A DNA stretch of 64,000 bases, taken from the NCBI GenBank assembly GCA_020186115.1, contig WSYJ01000184.1:346001-410000 (forward strand). Reading direction: 5' to 3'. The notes under the pieces were generated by a model. It was not told the DNA's origin and searched no databases. It saw nothing but the letters and a program-made list of their open reading frames with translations. Numbering within the stretch: position 1 is the stretch's first letter; every line of letters starts with the position of its first letter. This DNA comes from Histomonas meleagridis. Taxonomy: Eukaryota > Parabasalia > Tritrichomonadida > Dientamoebidae. Position numbers and translations under genes: made by a program. Below are positions 41,021 to 50,810 of this stretch, in pieces.

Positions 41021-41602
41021 ATGTCTAGCGATGGGAATGTAACTGTAAAAATTGCTCTTATTGGTAGTACAATGGTTGGGAAAACATCACTTATGGTTAA
41101 GTACTGCAAAGGTACATTTAGTGAAGATTATATTGCGACTCTTGGAGTTCAATTTCTTGAAAGAACAATTACAGTTAAAAATACACCAGTAAATATTGTA
41201 ATTTGGGATATCGGTGGACAGAAAAACTTTATGGATATGTTAAATATTTGTTGTGAGGGCGCGCACGCCATGATTTTTATGTTTGACTTATCAAATATTA
41301 AATCACTCACAGCTTTAAGGGATTGGTATAAGGCGGCATATCAGTGCAATCAGACTGCACGAGTTTTTCTTGTGGGAAATAAATTTGATAAATATTTTGA
41401 ATTGCCAGAACAAGAAAGGGTTTGTATAACAAACAAGGCTAAAAGGTTCGCATCAGCTATTGGTGCACCTTTAGTCTATTGCTCCAATACCCATTCAATC
41501 AATATCAAGAAATTATTCCAAATTGTTATAGGTTCTGTGTTTGGACTAAATCTCAAGGTTGAAAGAGTTGATGACCCAAGCAAGCCCGTTGTAATTTTCT
41601 AG
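41021..41602 (+). CDS. Spg1/Tem1-like small GTPase
   Basis: A 193-residue Ras-superfamily GTPase. G1 is GSTMVGKTS, G3 is WDIGGQ, G4 is GNKFD, and a CSNT segment is at the G5 place. The YCKGTFSEDYIATLGVQFLE effector region followed by IWDIGGQ is characteristic of Spg1/Tem1, the switch of the septation initiation/mitotic exit network. There is no C-terminal Cys for prenylation, as in Spg1. The frame extends to a TTG at 40976; ATG 41021 (MSSDGNVTVKIALIG) is the credible start. Confidence 0.87.
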   Translation: MSSDGNVTVKIALIGSTMVGKTSLMVKYCKGTFSEDYIATLGVQFLERTITVKNTPVNIVIWDIGGQKNFMDMLNICCEGAHAMIFMFDLSNIKSLTALRDWYKAAYQCNQTARVFLVGNKFDKYFELPEQERVCITNKAKRFASAIGAPLVYCSNTHSINIKKLFQIVIGSVFGLNLKVERVDDPSKPVVIF

Positions 41603-42144
41603 AATATAAAGACATTTTAATACATATTTTCAATCTTTTGATATCGAAAAAAATTATTTCTGAGTGAACGTTATGATTTCTTTTTTTTTGTGTGGTTAAC
41701 CTTAAAAGTGTCTTTTCAACCGTTTTTGGTGAAAAAATAATTTTTTTGACATTATTTATCAAAGGTTAAAAATTTAATCGAAAAAAACTCGACGTAGTTT
41801 TGTGGAGAATTTTTTATTATTCTCAATGAACTTGGTCTCAAGTAAATAAGCCCAACCAATCTTAAGTTATTTTTTTTTTGCGAACCTAACCATAAATATT
41901 AGACATTTATGGTTAATCTCAAAGCCAGAGTTTTAGCGATCTCCTGGGCTCAAAAAAAATGATATTTATGTTTAATTTCGCATTTTTTGCATGGAAATCA
42001 ATTGAAATATTTCTGAAAAAAACGGTTTCTACAACTCATTAATGAACAAATGAAGACAGCATTCCTGAATCTATTAATGCAATTATAGATATATTAAGTA
42101 GTGGTGAATTATTATCTTATTCAAATTTTATTCTCAGTAAAATC
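41603..42144. other. Intergenic with possible 5' part of ankyrin gene
   Basis: 540 bp. Coding-like sequence in the frame of the next gene begins at about 42050, after an in-frame TGA and one base out of register with an ATG at 42042, so the ankyrin gene may originally have begun there. The rest is unassigned. Confidence 0.4.
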
Positions 42145-42717
42145 ATGTATTCATCAATTCTTTCACAAATGAAAGATTTTAACTTATATTTAAATTTTAT
42201 GGTACAAATTGAAAACAAAGAAAAAGAAATTAAAATGAGTAATTATGACTTTGTTAATACATTTAAAGATTTTCTTCTTAAGGTTGACTCTCAAGAATCA
42301 CATTATTTTCTTGAAAAAATGTTTGATCAAAATTTTATTGATCTTTCGTCATTAAAAAAAGAAGAATCATTATATTTTTTACATCATAAAACATATAAAG
42401 AAATAGAAGAATTCAAGAAAAAGACCTTTAATATAAGTAACAGTTATTATATTTGTCCATTTGGAAATGAATTCTTTGAAAATTATGAAGAACTCTCAAA
42501 GAATGATTGGGAACTTCATAAGAAATATGTTAAAGAAGGAGTTAATCCAAATGAAATTGCAAAAATCATTCGAAATGATGAAATAGAAAAACTTCAAGAA
42601 ATATCATCACAAACAAATTTTAATTTTAATCAAATAATTAAACCATCACTTTATGAAAGATGCTCATTTATTAATCAAGAAAATGCTACATTAATTGATT
42701 ATGCAGCATTTTTTTAA
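42145..42717 (+). pseudogene. Ankyrin/DUF3447-type protein, N-terminal part
   Basis: A 190-codon open segment that looks like the helical N-terminal domain preceding ankyrin repeats in the large DUF3447-containing trichomonad family (DWELHKKYVKEGVNPNEIAKIIRNDEIEKLQEISS; then INQENATLIDYAAFF). It stops at TAA 42715-42717, right after the first ankyrin-like helix; sequence in the same frame continues as ankyrin (KCFKYLLMNGAKVKN) to a second stop near 42892. The gene is therefore broken. Such proteins are thought to act in protein-protein contacts; no specific role can be given. Confidence 0.6.
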
Positions 42718-44035
42718 GCAATTAAATGTTTTAAATATTTACTTATGAATGGTGCAAAGGTAAAGAATACAGGTAAATATGCAATTGCAGGTGGAAATGA
42801 AGAAATAATTCATTTATGTGAACAAAATCATTCATCATTTAAAGGAGCATTTAAAGCTGCATTTGAATATCATAGAAATAATATTTTTAAATAGATTTAT
42901 GAAAATGATATTGTTAAAATTAATGAATCCAAAAAACTTATTAACTATTTTTTAACTAATAAATTCATGAATTTTAAAACGTTTAACTTTTTGCTTGAAC
43001 AAAAAGTTATTAATATCAAAGCAAAAAATATCTATTTATTATATATAAAATTTAATAAAATGATTTGGTGTTTTGAAATAATATTTGGAAATCAATTATA
43101 TTATTTAAAATATCTATTGTGAAAGCATCTCAAAAAGGTCATTTTGAAATAGTTAAATTACTTCTTGAACAAGAAGGAATAGATATTAATGCTAAAAATA
43201 TTTATTTGTTTTATTTAAAATTTATTTTAATAAATTTATATTTCAAAATAATATTTGGAAGTTGTTTGGATTATTTTCCACAGCACTTCTAGAAGCAACG
43301 ACCAAATGTCACACAGAAATAGTTAAATTACTTCTTGAACAAGAAGGAATTGATATTAATACTGAAGATATTTATTTGTTTTATTTGATATTTATTTTAA
43401 TAATTTTATATTTAAAAATAATATTTGGAAGTTGCTTGACTTATTTCGAACTGCGCTTATTTTGGCATCTTTAAATAGTTATATAGGAATCGTTAAAATA
43501 CTTCTTACACAAGAAGGAATTGAAATTAATGCTAAAGATATTTATTTGTTTTATTTAATATTTCTTTTTATAATTTCATATTTTCAAATAATATTTGGAA
43601 ATTATTTAAATTATTTTATACAGCACTTATGTGGGCATCTTGGAATGGTCATATAGAAATAGTTAAATTACTTCTTGAACAAAAAGAAATTGATATTAAT
43701 GTTAAAAATATTTATTTGTTTTATTTGATATCAATTTTTCAAAACACTATTTGGAAATTATTTAAAAAATTTGATACAGCACTTATTGAAGCATCTTATA
43801 AAGGTCATACAGAAATAGTTAAATTACTTCTTGAACAAGAAGGAATTGATATTAATGTTGAAGATATTTATTTGTTTTATTTAAAATTTATTTTAATAAT
43901 TTCAGATTTCAAAATAATATTTGGAAATCATTTTCATTATTTGATACAGCACTTATAAAAGCATTTCGATATGACCACAAAGAAATAGTTAAAATACTTC
44001 TTGAACTAAAAGGAATTAATAGTAATGCATAAACA
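42718..44035 (+). repeat. Degenerate ankyrin array with ~170-bp units
   Basis: After a short in-frame continuation, about six units of 155-172 bp follow. Each encodes one ankyrin-like repeat (for example TALIEASYKGHTEIVKLLL, EQEGIDINVED) and then an AT-rich spacer of about 70-75 bp (IYLFYLIFI-type when read through). The IVKLLLEQ segments lie near 43146, 43318, 43488, 43658, 43813 and 43981. Most neighbouring repeats are in different frames; only 43629-43958 reads through two. The array is not translatable as one protein in its present form. Confidence 0.7.
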
Positions 44036-44110
44036 TATAATAAAAATGATAAAGTTGACCGTATATCGGAATCCAGTTTTTAACAAGCTAACTTCCTATT
44101 GTGATAAGAT

Positions 44111-44124
44111 GGGGTGCCCTAAAA
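44111..44124 (+). promoter_or_regulatory. GGGG-type upstream element
   Basis: GGGGTGCCCTAAAA, 13 bp before ATG 44138 of the WD-repeat gene. It nearly matches GGGGCAGCCCTAAAA upstream of the TBC gene at 17375. Confidence 0.4.
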
Positions 44125-44137
44125 TTTTGTTCCATCC

Positions 44138-45172
44138 ATGATTCGCACACATAAATCAATTTCCCCAAAATTCCAAGAAGAATGTGTGCTAAAATGTTTT
44201 TTTCATCTTCGCCCATTAATACCTCAATACAATTATCATGACTATTGCTGTTTTTCACCTGATGGTCAGATTTTTGCTATAATTTCAGATTCCGAAATGA
44301 TTACTTTGTTCAATTGCAATGGCATTGAACTGACATCAATAACTAATAAGAAATATAGATGTTCCAGGTTATTATTTCATCCAAATAAAAAAGCACTTTA
44401 TCTAAATTCTAAAAACGAATCACAGCATGCTGCACGTATGCTTGATATCAACACAAAATCTTTTATTCGATATTTTGATGGAATCAATAGTCAAATTACA
44501 TCAATGGTAACACTCCCGAATGGACTTATTACATCATCGGTTGATGGAATCATTCAGTTTTGGGATGATCAACAAAACAAACCAACATTTGAAATCAAAT
44601 CAGATCCATATTCTAACATTGCTATTCATCCCAATGGCCGATGCATATGCATTGCTTCACCATTTAATCTATCATTCTATGATATTCGGAACTTACAAGA
44701 TCCCATTTCTATGAACAAAATTTTTTGCTACAATGACGAATTAGTTCCATATTTTAGTCCATTAGGTAATAAGCTTATGCTTATAGGAGAAGGGTTTCTT
44801 CAACAATATATTCTCCATGATTCTAATATTAATATTCGATCAAATAATCCTGATGTGAACCTAAAAGTACAAAGTCAAAAGATTCCAGGGTTCGCTTATA
44901 CGCAAGACGAAAACTTTTTCCTGATACCTAACCAAGATTCTGATATCCTGGTTTTGGATTCTAATTTCGATAGGCAATATAAAGACCAAAAAGCGATAAC
45001 TCCAGTCGAGGCAAACTTAATAACTGTTTTGTCGGGTACGGTTGATGACCCTATTTCTTGTATTTCATTTTCATCGAAATTTCATAATTTCGTATCAACA
45101 TCAAAAGAATGTTTACTATGGACAGTCGACACAGATTCGTATAGAATTTTTATGGATCAGTACGAAAAATAA
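44138..45172 (+). CDS. WD-repeat protein, WDR82/Swd2-like
   Basis: A 344-residue beta-propeller protein. It resembles WDR82/Swd2, the adaptor shared by Set1/COMPASS histone H3K4 methyltransferase and transcription termination complexes. Diagnostic blocks: CCFSPDGQIFAIISDSEMIT with the following LFNC, KKYRCSRLLFHPNKKALYLN, KSFIRYFDGINSQITSM and ITSSVDGIIQFWD, in the same order and spacing as WDR82. The propeller blades 4-7 are less conserved, which leaves some doubt between WDR82 and another WD protein. Confidence 0.72.
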   Translation: MIRTHKSISPKFQEECVLKCFFHLRPLIPQYNYHDYCCFSPDGQIFAIISDSEMITLFNCNGIELTSITNKKYRCSRLLFHPNKKALYLNSKNESQHAARMLDINTKSFIRYFDGINSQITSMVTLPNGLITSSVDGIIQFWDDQQNKPTFEIKSDPYSNIAIHPNGRCICIASPFNLSFYDIRNLQDPISMNKIFCYNDELVPYFSPLGNKLMLIGEGFLQQYILHDSNINIRSNNPDVNLKVQSQKIPGFAYTQDENFFLIPNQDSDILVLDSNFDRQYKDQKAITPVEANLITVLSGTVDDPISCISFSSKFHNFVSTSKECLLWTVDTDSYRIFMDQYEK

Positions 45173-45457
45173 GCAAATATATTGAGTGTTTTATTATATA
45201 ACTTTAATTAAAGTAAAAATAGATATTTTTGAATTTTAAAGGATTTTTAGATACTGCTAATTGTTTTCGTGTGATGAACCATAAAGTTAGAAATTAAATT
45301 TTAAAGTTTTGATGAAGAAGCTAGCGACCGTTAATGATATGCACTTTTTAACGTTCGTCATAGTCTTTTAGTTTGGAATTATGGTTAAATTACAATACTT
45401 ACAAAGAATCATTTTAGTGTAAAACAAAGGCTTGAATAAGTGTATAGAAATTGTAAA

Positions 45458-46096
45458 TTAGCTTGTTTGTTTCTTTTGAAGAAATGCTGTTTCTTTTGAA
45501 ATCAACAATTTCCTTGGATCTATAGCTTTGTCTTTATCAAGCGCTTCAATTACATCAGAAACTGAAACCAATTTATGATATGAATGAATATCAGACATCA
45601 GTTCATTTATAAAAGGAGGATAATCTTGAATTGGTTCTCTTGCAGCAATCCTTTGGACAAAGTCATGTGCTTCATCTGAAATTGGGTTGGTTTCAAATGT
45701 TTCTCCTCGTTTAGCATTTTGTTCCGCATTACGAACAATAAAATCTATAGATGGAAGTGATGAATACCCTATATCTCCTGATGAACACTGAGGGTTGCGT
45801 AACTTTGCAAGTTCGTTTGCATTTTGAAGAACATTAAACATTTTTGTAAAAGTTGCTTGAGCAATAATTGTTGCTATTTTAGGATCAACATTAATTTTCC
45901 CACAAATTGATGCAATGTATTGCTGTAAGTTAGCAATGTTTATTCCTGTAGATTTTGTTAATTGAGAGAGTGTATAATGAATTTTCTCAACTGAAGTTTT
46001 TTGTGTATCATCTGAATCAGTTGTAAAATCATCAGAAGAAAATGAAGAAATCCTAGGGGATTCTGGGTTGCTTGAATTGAGGAAATTTCTTTCCAT
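45458..46096 (-). CDS. Unknown protein, possible histone-fold region
   Basis: A 212-residue protein counted from ATG 46096 (the longer frame to 46174 begins with TTG and would overlap the divergent gene). The N-terminus is Ser/Asp-rich (phosphorylatable, disordered). A helical stretch at ~52-102 (LTKSTGINIANLQQYIAS ... IATIIAQATFTKMFNVLQNA) looks like the helix-loop-long helix of histone-fold TAFs such as TAF4 or TAF12, but this is only a resemblance. The C-terminus is helical. It shares a 42-bp divergent promoter with the next gene. Confidence 0.6.
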   Translation of the reverse strand: MERNFLNSSNPESPRISSFSSDDFTTDSDDTQKTSVEKIHYTLSQLTKSTGINIANLQQYIASICGKINVDPKIATIIAQATFTKMFNVLQNANELAKLRNPQCSSGDIGYSSLPSIDFIVRNAEQNAKRGETFETNPISDEAHDFVQRIAAREPIQDYPPFINELMSDIHSYHKLVSVSDVIEALDKDKAIDPRKLLISKETAFLQKKQTS

Positions 46097-46138
46097 TAGA
46101 AAAAGTGACGGATTCCGTTTGTAATTTTTTCCAACAAG
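46097..46138. promoter_or_regulatory. 42-bp divergent promoter
   Basis: Only 42 bp separate start codons 46096 (minus) and 46139 (plus). The sequence includes AAAAAGTGACGG at 46101-46112 and GTAATTTTTTCC; the latter resembles GTAATTTTTTGG in the other very short divergent spacer at 47995-48033. Confidence 0.5.
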
Positions 46139-47020
46139 ATGAATGACATGAACGATGTAATTTCTTCTCTTCAAAGTGCAATTAATTCTGTTAATTCAAT
46201 TGCAACTGAACTACAGAACCAAATAAGCCAACAGGAAATGGATGATTTTATTTCTTTATGCCAAAGATTTGTTGATATGAGAACTCAATGCATGCTTCTT
46301 CAAAAACTAGAAGAAAATTCAATTCCTGATGAAATACCTCAAAATCAAATAAAGGAACTTATAACAAAAAATGATCAGATAATTCAAGATATTCTTAAAA
46401 TACAAAGATCAACAAAATCAATAAATCCCGAGGCATTACAATCATTAGTTAATGAAGGAAAACTTATTCTTCAAACGCTTCAGAATAAAGTACAAAATAC
46501 TGAATCTTCAAAACTTGACGAATTAATGAAACTTGCACAAGAAGAACTTGGCCATCTCAATGACCTTAATAAAGCCAATGAATGGTATGAAGCAGCATAT
46601 AATAAACTATCAAAATTTACAGGCATTGAAATTATTGATGAAAATACACTTCGACTTCTTGGCCAATATGACATTAGAATATATAACAACTCAATTCAAA
46701 TTATTCCGGGCGATATATATATTGAAGATATTGATCCTTCACAATCCACAATCGGCGTTTGCATTAGCGAAATAATTGAACGAATTGCAGCTTTAAATGA
46801 TTTTAAAGAAATAACACAGAAACTTGGATGGAATATGAGTATCATGAACGATGCTCCAATTGTTGAGTTGTCACCTCCATTAAATCCAAACAACAAAGCA
46901 TTATTTGCATTGATTGGATATGAGACACATCCATTAATTGAATGGGGAAATGTTAATGTAGAAGAATTTAATAATAGAAATCAAAGTTTATTAAACAAAA
47001 TTCAAGCGTATGCTAAATAA
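46139..47020 (+). CDS. Coiled-coil protein with C-terminal RWD-like domain
   Basis: A 293-residue protein. Residues 1-145 are helical/coiled coil; the C-terminal half begins NEWYEAAYNKLSKFTGIEII and has the strand pattern of a small RWD-like domain (LRLLGQYDIRIYNNSIQIIP). A coiled coil followed by an RWD domain is the plan of kinetochore proteins such as Spc24, Spc25 and KNL1, and the LSxxTGIxII..NTLRLL pattern is reminiscent of these. No decisive motif supports it, so the product is best listed as unknown. Confidence 0.6.
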   Translation: MNDMNDVISSLQSAINSVNSIATELQNQISQQEMDDFISLCQRFVDMRTQCMLLQKLEENSIPDEIPQNQIKELITKNDQIIQDILKIQRSTKSINPEALQSLVNEGKLILQTLQNKVQNTESSKLDELMKLAQEELGHLNDLNKANEWYEAAYNKLSKFTGIEIIDENTLRLLGQYDIRIYNNSIQIIPGDIYIEDIDPSQSTIGVCISEIIERIAALNDFKEITQKLGWNMSIMNDAPIVELSPPLNPNNKALFALIGYETHPLIEWGNVNVEEFNNRNQSLLNKIQAYAK

Positions 47021-47043
47021 TAAAAATGTCTTTAATTTTAATG

Positions 47044-47994
47044 TTATTGAATATTACAAACAGCACTTTTAGGATTTGAATTATTTGATTTGTTATTATT
47101 ATCTGGAGTTGAAGGAATTAACTTTGCTTTGACTTTTAAAAAAACAGGTCGATGATCAGATACAAGTATATCCATGTTTGATTCATATCCAAGTATTTGA
47201 ATAAATTTGTGACTTTTAGTATAAACTAGAATTCTATCTGTAAATGAAGGAACACGCATTTTCTTAGATGTATCATATGTAATCGAATTAGGATTAAATT
47301 TATAGGTTGGAGGAAAATGAATTTCTTCTTCATAAAACCCACTAAAAACATGCATCCCTCTTTTTTCACGAGTAAGTTGATCATATTCAAGCATTTCATA
47401 ATATTTACCAGATGTTGCAAGTCTTTTAACTTCGGAATAATTAGAATCAATTCTATAATTAAGATCTCCAAAAAAGAAAATATATTGATGCTTAATTAGT
47501 GGATTAGCTTTTTGTTGAAGCTGAACTGAATTCATAATGTTTGCAAAACATTGATTTCGATGTTCAATATTTGTTTCACCTGCTTCAAAATGTGCTGAAA
47601 TAAACAAAAATGGAGTTGAATCAATAACAAGAGAACAACAACATCCTCCTTTATTACCATATGACCCATCTCCACCAGTTGGAGCAGTATGATTCATTTC
47701 TACATGTACTCTTTCTTTTAAATCTGATGAAATAAAAATAATAAGTTTTGTTGCTATTAATGTTATATCAGTAATCATTTCATGTGAAGATGAAAATTTG
47801 TGTTTTAAAACTGATGTTAATTTTTTTTGTTTTTTGATTCCTGCAACAGGAACAAATGGTCCAACTTCTTGAAAACCAAATGCATAAACATCATATCCAC
47901 TTGGTATAAAGTTTAAGTCATTAGCAGTTACTTTTGAGTTTGATATATTAAAGGTCATTACGAATAAAGAAATCCATTTTCCTTCTTCTTCCAT
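47044..47994 (-). CDS. Inositol polyphosphate 5-phosphatase
   Basis: A 316-residue phosphatase removing the 5-phosphate from phosphoinositides or inositol phosphates, thus controlling membrane identity and signalling. Motifs in order: FGFQEV (metal-binding Glu), GNKGGCCCSLVID, ISAHFEAGE, FFGDLNYRID, FPPTYKFNPN, VPSFTDRILVYTKS and VSDHRPVFLKVKA. The protein is essentially only the catalytic domain, with no SH2, Sac1 or membrane anchor. ATG 47994 was preferred; the longer frame starts with TTG at 48033. It is divergent from the gene at 48034, with 39 bp between starts. Confidence 0.92.
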   Translation of the reverse strand: MEEEGKWISLFVMTFNISNSKVTANDLNFIPSGYDVYAFGFQEVGPFVPVAGIKKQKKLTSVLKHKFSSSHEMITDITLIATKLIIFISSDLKERVHVEMNHTAPTGGDGSYGNKGGCCCSLVIDSTPFLFISAHFEAGETNIEHRNQCFANIMNSVQLQQKANPLIKHQYIFFFGDLNYRIDSNYSEVKRLATSGKYYEMLEYDQLTREKRGMHVFSGFYEEEIHFPPTYKFNPNSITYDTSKKMRVPSFTDRILVYTKSHKFIQILGYESNMDILVSDHRPVFLKVKAKLIPSTPDNNNKSNNSNPKSAVCNIQ

Positions 47995-48033
47995 AATTTT
48001 ATTAACGTAATTTTTTGGAGTACCCCGATCCAA
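47995..48033. promoter_or_regulatory. 39-bp divergent promoter
   Basis: Separates start codons 47994 (minus) and 48034 (plus). On the minus strand it contains GGGGTACTCCAAAAAA (48011-48026), fitting the GGGG-type element seen before five other genes. On the plus strand TTAACGTAATTTTTT is present. Confidence 0.5.
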
Positions 48034-50619
48034 ATGGGGAACGAAGAATCTTCAACAACACCCACAGAATCTGAGATCACAACAACAGAAAATCCTGAAA
48101 CTTCAGAACCAAAAGAAGATTTCAATTCTATTTTTGATAATCCAATTACACCAAATTTTGAACAACAAATATCAAAATATTCTTATTCAGAATTTTTCGA
48201 AAATTCTATAGTATATATTTTCACTCATTATAATAACCCAGAAGGATCACATAGATGTATGATTGAATTAGAATCACAAATGAAAAAATCTCAATCATTT
48301 TGGCTTCAATATTTACAAGACCCAAACCATATATCTGAAATGAGTGATGCTAAACAACGAATATCACAAGCATTTTCATCAACAAATATTCATGATACAA
48401 ATTTCTTTTTTAGAATTGGTAAAATATACGGATATTTAGTTATACCTCAATATCAAATAGATGGTGGTGTTGAAGATTTTCAATTTCTTTATAGTTTATT
48501 TTCAAAAGTTCATCAATTACCAACTGATCCCGAAAATAATTTATCATTAAATCTTCAAAATTCCACATTAGGTATTATTACGTCACTTCTTGATGCCAAA
48601 ATTCCATCCCAAATTGATCCACTTTTTGATGAGAAAGCATATTCGATAATTCAATATCTTTTATTCATAATGAATCTATCCGGTAAAAACGAATCACTTT
48701 GTACCAAAATCATTGATCTTCTTTGGGTTTCCATAGAACTATTTCCTAAACAATTTAATGACCCAATTATTCGAAATGAATGTATAAATTTAACGATTCA
48801 ATTTTTTTATTTTAATATTTCATTAGATAAAGCGTATCAAATCATTATACAACTTTTTATTGATTATTATGATGATATTAACATACCACAGATACAAAAT
48901 ATGTTCAATATAACTCTTCGACATTTTAGTAATCTTGAATTAATACAATATCCGATTAATTTTTGGGAGGAAATATCAACAGTTGAACGAAGAATTCATC
49001 CAAAACTATGTAAAAATTTAATTCTTGGCTTAATTCCATTTATAATCGAGCCAATAATATTGCCACATATTACAACTCTTTATAATGAAGTACCAAATGA
49101 TGAAGAAAAAGGAGTTTTTTCATTTTTAATTCATTTTCTTTATGTTTTAGTATCAACAGAACCTAAAGAAATGTATCAAAGTTTAGAGAAATATTATCTT
49201 CATCATATTAAAGATATCAAACCAGAAAATCAATTTAGTGCATTAGTTTCATTTTTATCTTTTATTGATATCTCAAATGATATTATAATACCATTTTTTA
49301 ATAAGCAAATTGCATTATTAAAAGAATTTGCATTTTCGACTGATATACATATTAAATATATAACTATTTTAATATTTAAAAGAATATTAAAATATCATTC
49401 ATTGATAATTTTAGATAATGATAAATTAGAAATATATTATCAAATAATTTATTCGAATTTAGAATCTTCTGCTGAAATTGTTTCTATTTGTTTTAAGATA
49501 CTTTCATTAATATTAACAAATAATATTAATAATTCATTAATATTTAATAAATTTGATGAAATTTATTCGATGATAATTAAAGCAATAAATCGTAATTTTG
49601 ATGAAATTAATGTAAATAAAAACATTTTTAATTCATTACATAACTTAATTCAATATTCTCCCGAAAAATTTAATGAGAAAATAATTACAATTTCAAAACG
49701 AATATTCGGAATAATTGAAGCAAATTCACATTCAAAAGAATATTCAAGTTTACATTCTAATTTCATTTTATTAATTCCAACAATAATCAAAAGAATCGAA
49801 GATAATAATAATTTAATTGATTTTCCGCATATTTCAATTATATTAATTCATTATTTACAAGTCGATACACAATTATATGACGAAATTTTTTCGACATTTT
49901 TAGTATTAATTCCAATTATTGGCGAAAAAACAAAACTAAATCAAGAGTTTATTAATAATTGTATTAATCCTTTATATCAACAAATCGTTACACATCATAA
50001 AAATCATGATCCACATATAATTATAATTACATCGAAACTTATTTCATTATTATATATATATTATCCGATTTTCATGAAACAATTTTTCGATGAAATTTTT
50101 GATATATTTTTAAATGATTTAAATAATAACGATGTTTTAGTAGAGTCTTATTCATATATATTAACAGCAATGGCCGAAATGATTGATGCGATGGATAATG
50201 ATATTGTTGAAAAACATAAAGAACAAATTATCACGATATTAATTGATCAAATGCATAAACCTTTTGATTTAGTTAATGATGATGTTAATATAATATCGAA
50301 TTTGTACGCAGCAATTTTAAATGTTTATGTTGAAATGTTCCAAAAAATTGGAGAAAAAGATTTCATTAAAAGTCATCAAAAGCCTTTGTTATTGTTCATG
50401 AAAAAAATAGGACATAATATGCATATAATAAACGATGATATGTTGTTGTATGCCGTTCTTCTTGTATATTATTTAATGGCTTATAATGGATCAAGAATTT
50501 ACTTGGAATTAAATAATTCGTCGATTTCAAATATATTAAAAACTGCTTCAAATTCAAAAGATGAGTATATTTCTCATTCGGCTCATAAAATATTAAATAT
50601 ATTAATAAACTATCATTAA
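48034..50619 (+). CDS. Large HEAT/ARM-like helical protein, possible karyopherin
   Basis: An 861-residue protein. The N-terminus is MGNEESS, a good N-myristoylation context, followed by a Thr/Glu-rich disordered region (to ~45) and then continuous alpha-helical repeats of HEAT/ARM type to the end. The segment EGSHRCMIELESQMKKSQSF followed by WLQYLQDP resembles the importin-beta N-terminal pattern (R..AE..L......f...L...), so an importin/exportin relative is possible. A myristoylated karyopherin would be unusual. No enzyme motif. Very AT-rich codon use. The stop overlaps TAAA. Confidence 0.7.
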   Translation: MGNEESSTTPTESEITTTENPETSEPKEDFNSIFDNPITPNFEQQISKYSYSEFFENSIVYIFTHYNNPEGSHRCMIELESQMKKSQSFWLQYLQDPNHISEMSDAKQRISQAFSSTNIHDTNFFFRIGKIYGYLVIPQYQIDGGVEDFQFLYSLFSKVHQLPTDPENNLSLNLQNSTLGIITSLLDAKIPSQIDPLFDEKAYSIIQYLLFIMNLSGKNESLCTKIIDLLWVSIELFPKQFNDPIIRNECINLTIQFFYFNISLDKAYQIIIQLFIDYYDDINIPQIQNMFNITLRHFSNLELIQYPINFWEEISTVERRIHPKLCKNLILGLIPFIIEPIILPHITTLYNEVPNDEEKGVFSFLIHFLYVLVSTEPKEMYQSLEKYYLHHIKDIKPENQFSALVSFLSFIDISNDIIIPFFNKQIALLKEFAFSTDIHIKYITILIFKRILKYHSLIILDNDKLEIYYQIIYSNLESSAEIVSICFKILSLILTNNINNSLIFNKFDEIYSMIIKAINRNFDEINVNKNIFNSLHNLIQYSPEKFNEKIITISKRIFGIIEANSHSKEYSSLHSNFILLIPTIIKRIEDNNNLIDFPHISIILIHYLQVDTQLYDEIFSTFLVLIPIIGEKTKLNQEFINNCINPLYQQIVTHHKNHDPHIIIITSKLISLLYIYYPIFMKQFFDEIFDIFLNDLNNNDVLVESYSYILTAMAEMIDAMDNDIVEKHKEQIITILIDQMHKPFDLVNDDVNIISNLYAAILNVYVEMFQKIGEKDFIKSHQKPLLLFMKKIGHNMHIINDDMLLYAVLLVYYLMAYNGSRIYLELNNSSISNILKTASNSKDEYISHSAHKILNILINYH

Positions 50620-50810
50620 ATTTTTTTTTGGATTTTCATATAAACTTTGAGACTTTATTTTGGAAGTAATTCAAATAGAAATATTTCTTAGATTTACTTC
50701 AACATTTTGAACTCATAGTTGGTCGTAATCCTTTTGAACATTTTTTCTTCACTAATTCAAAAAAAAATTGAATAAAAAGTGACTCTTATCATAGGTCTTG
50801 ATTCACCAAA

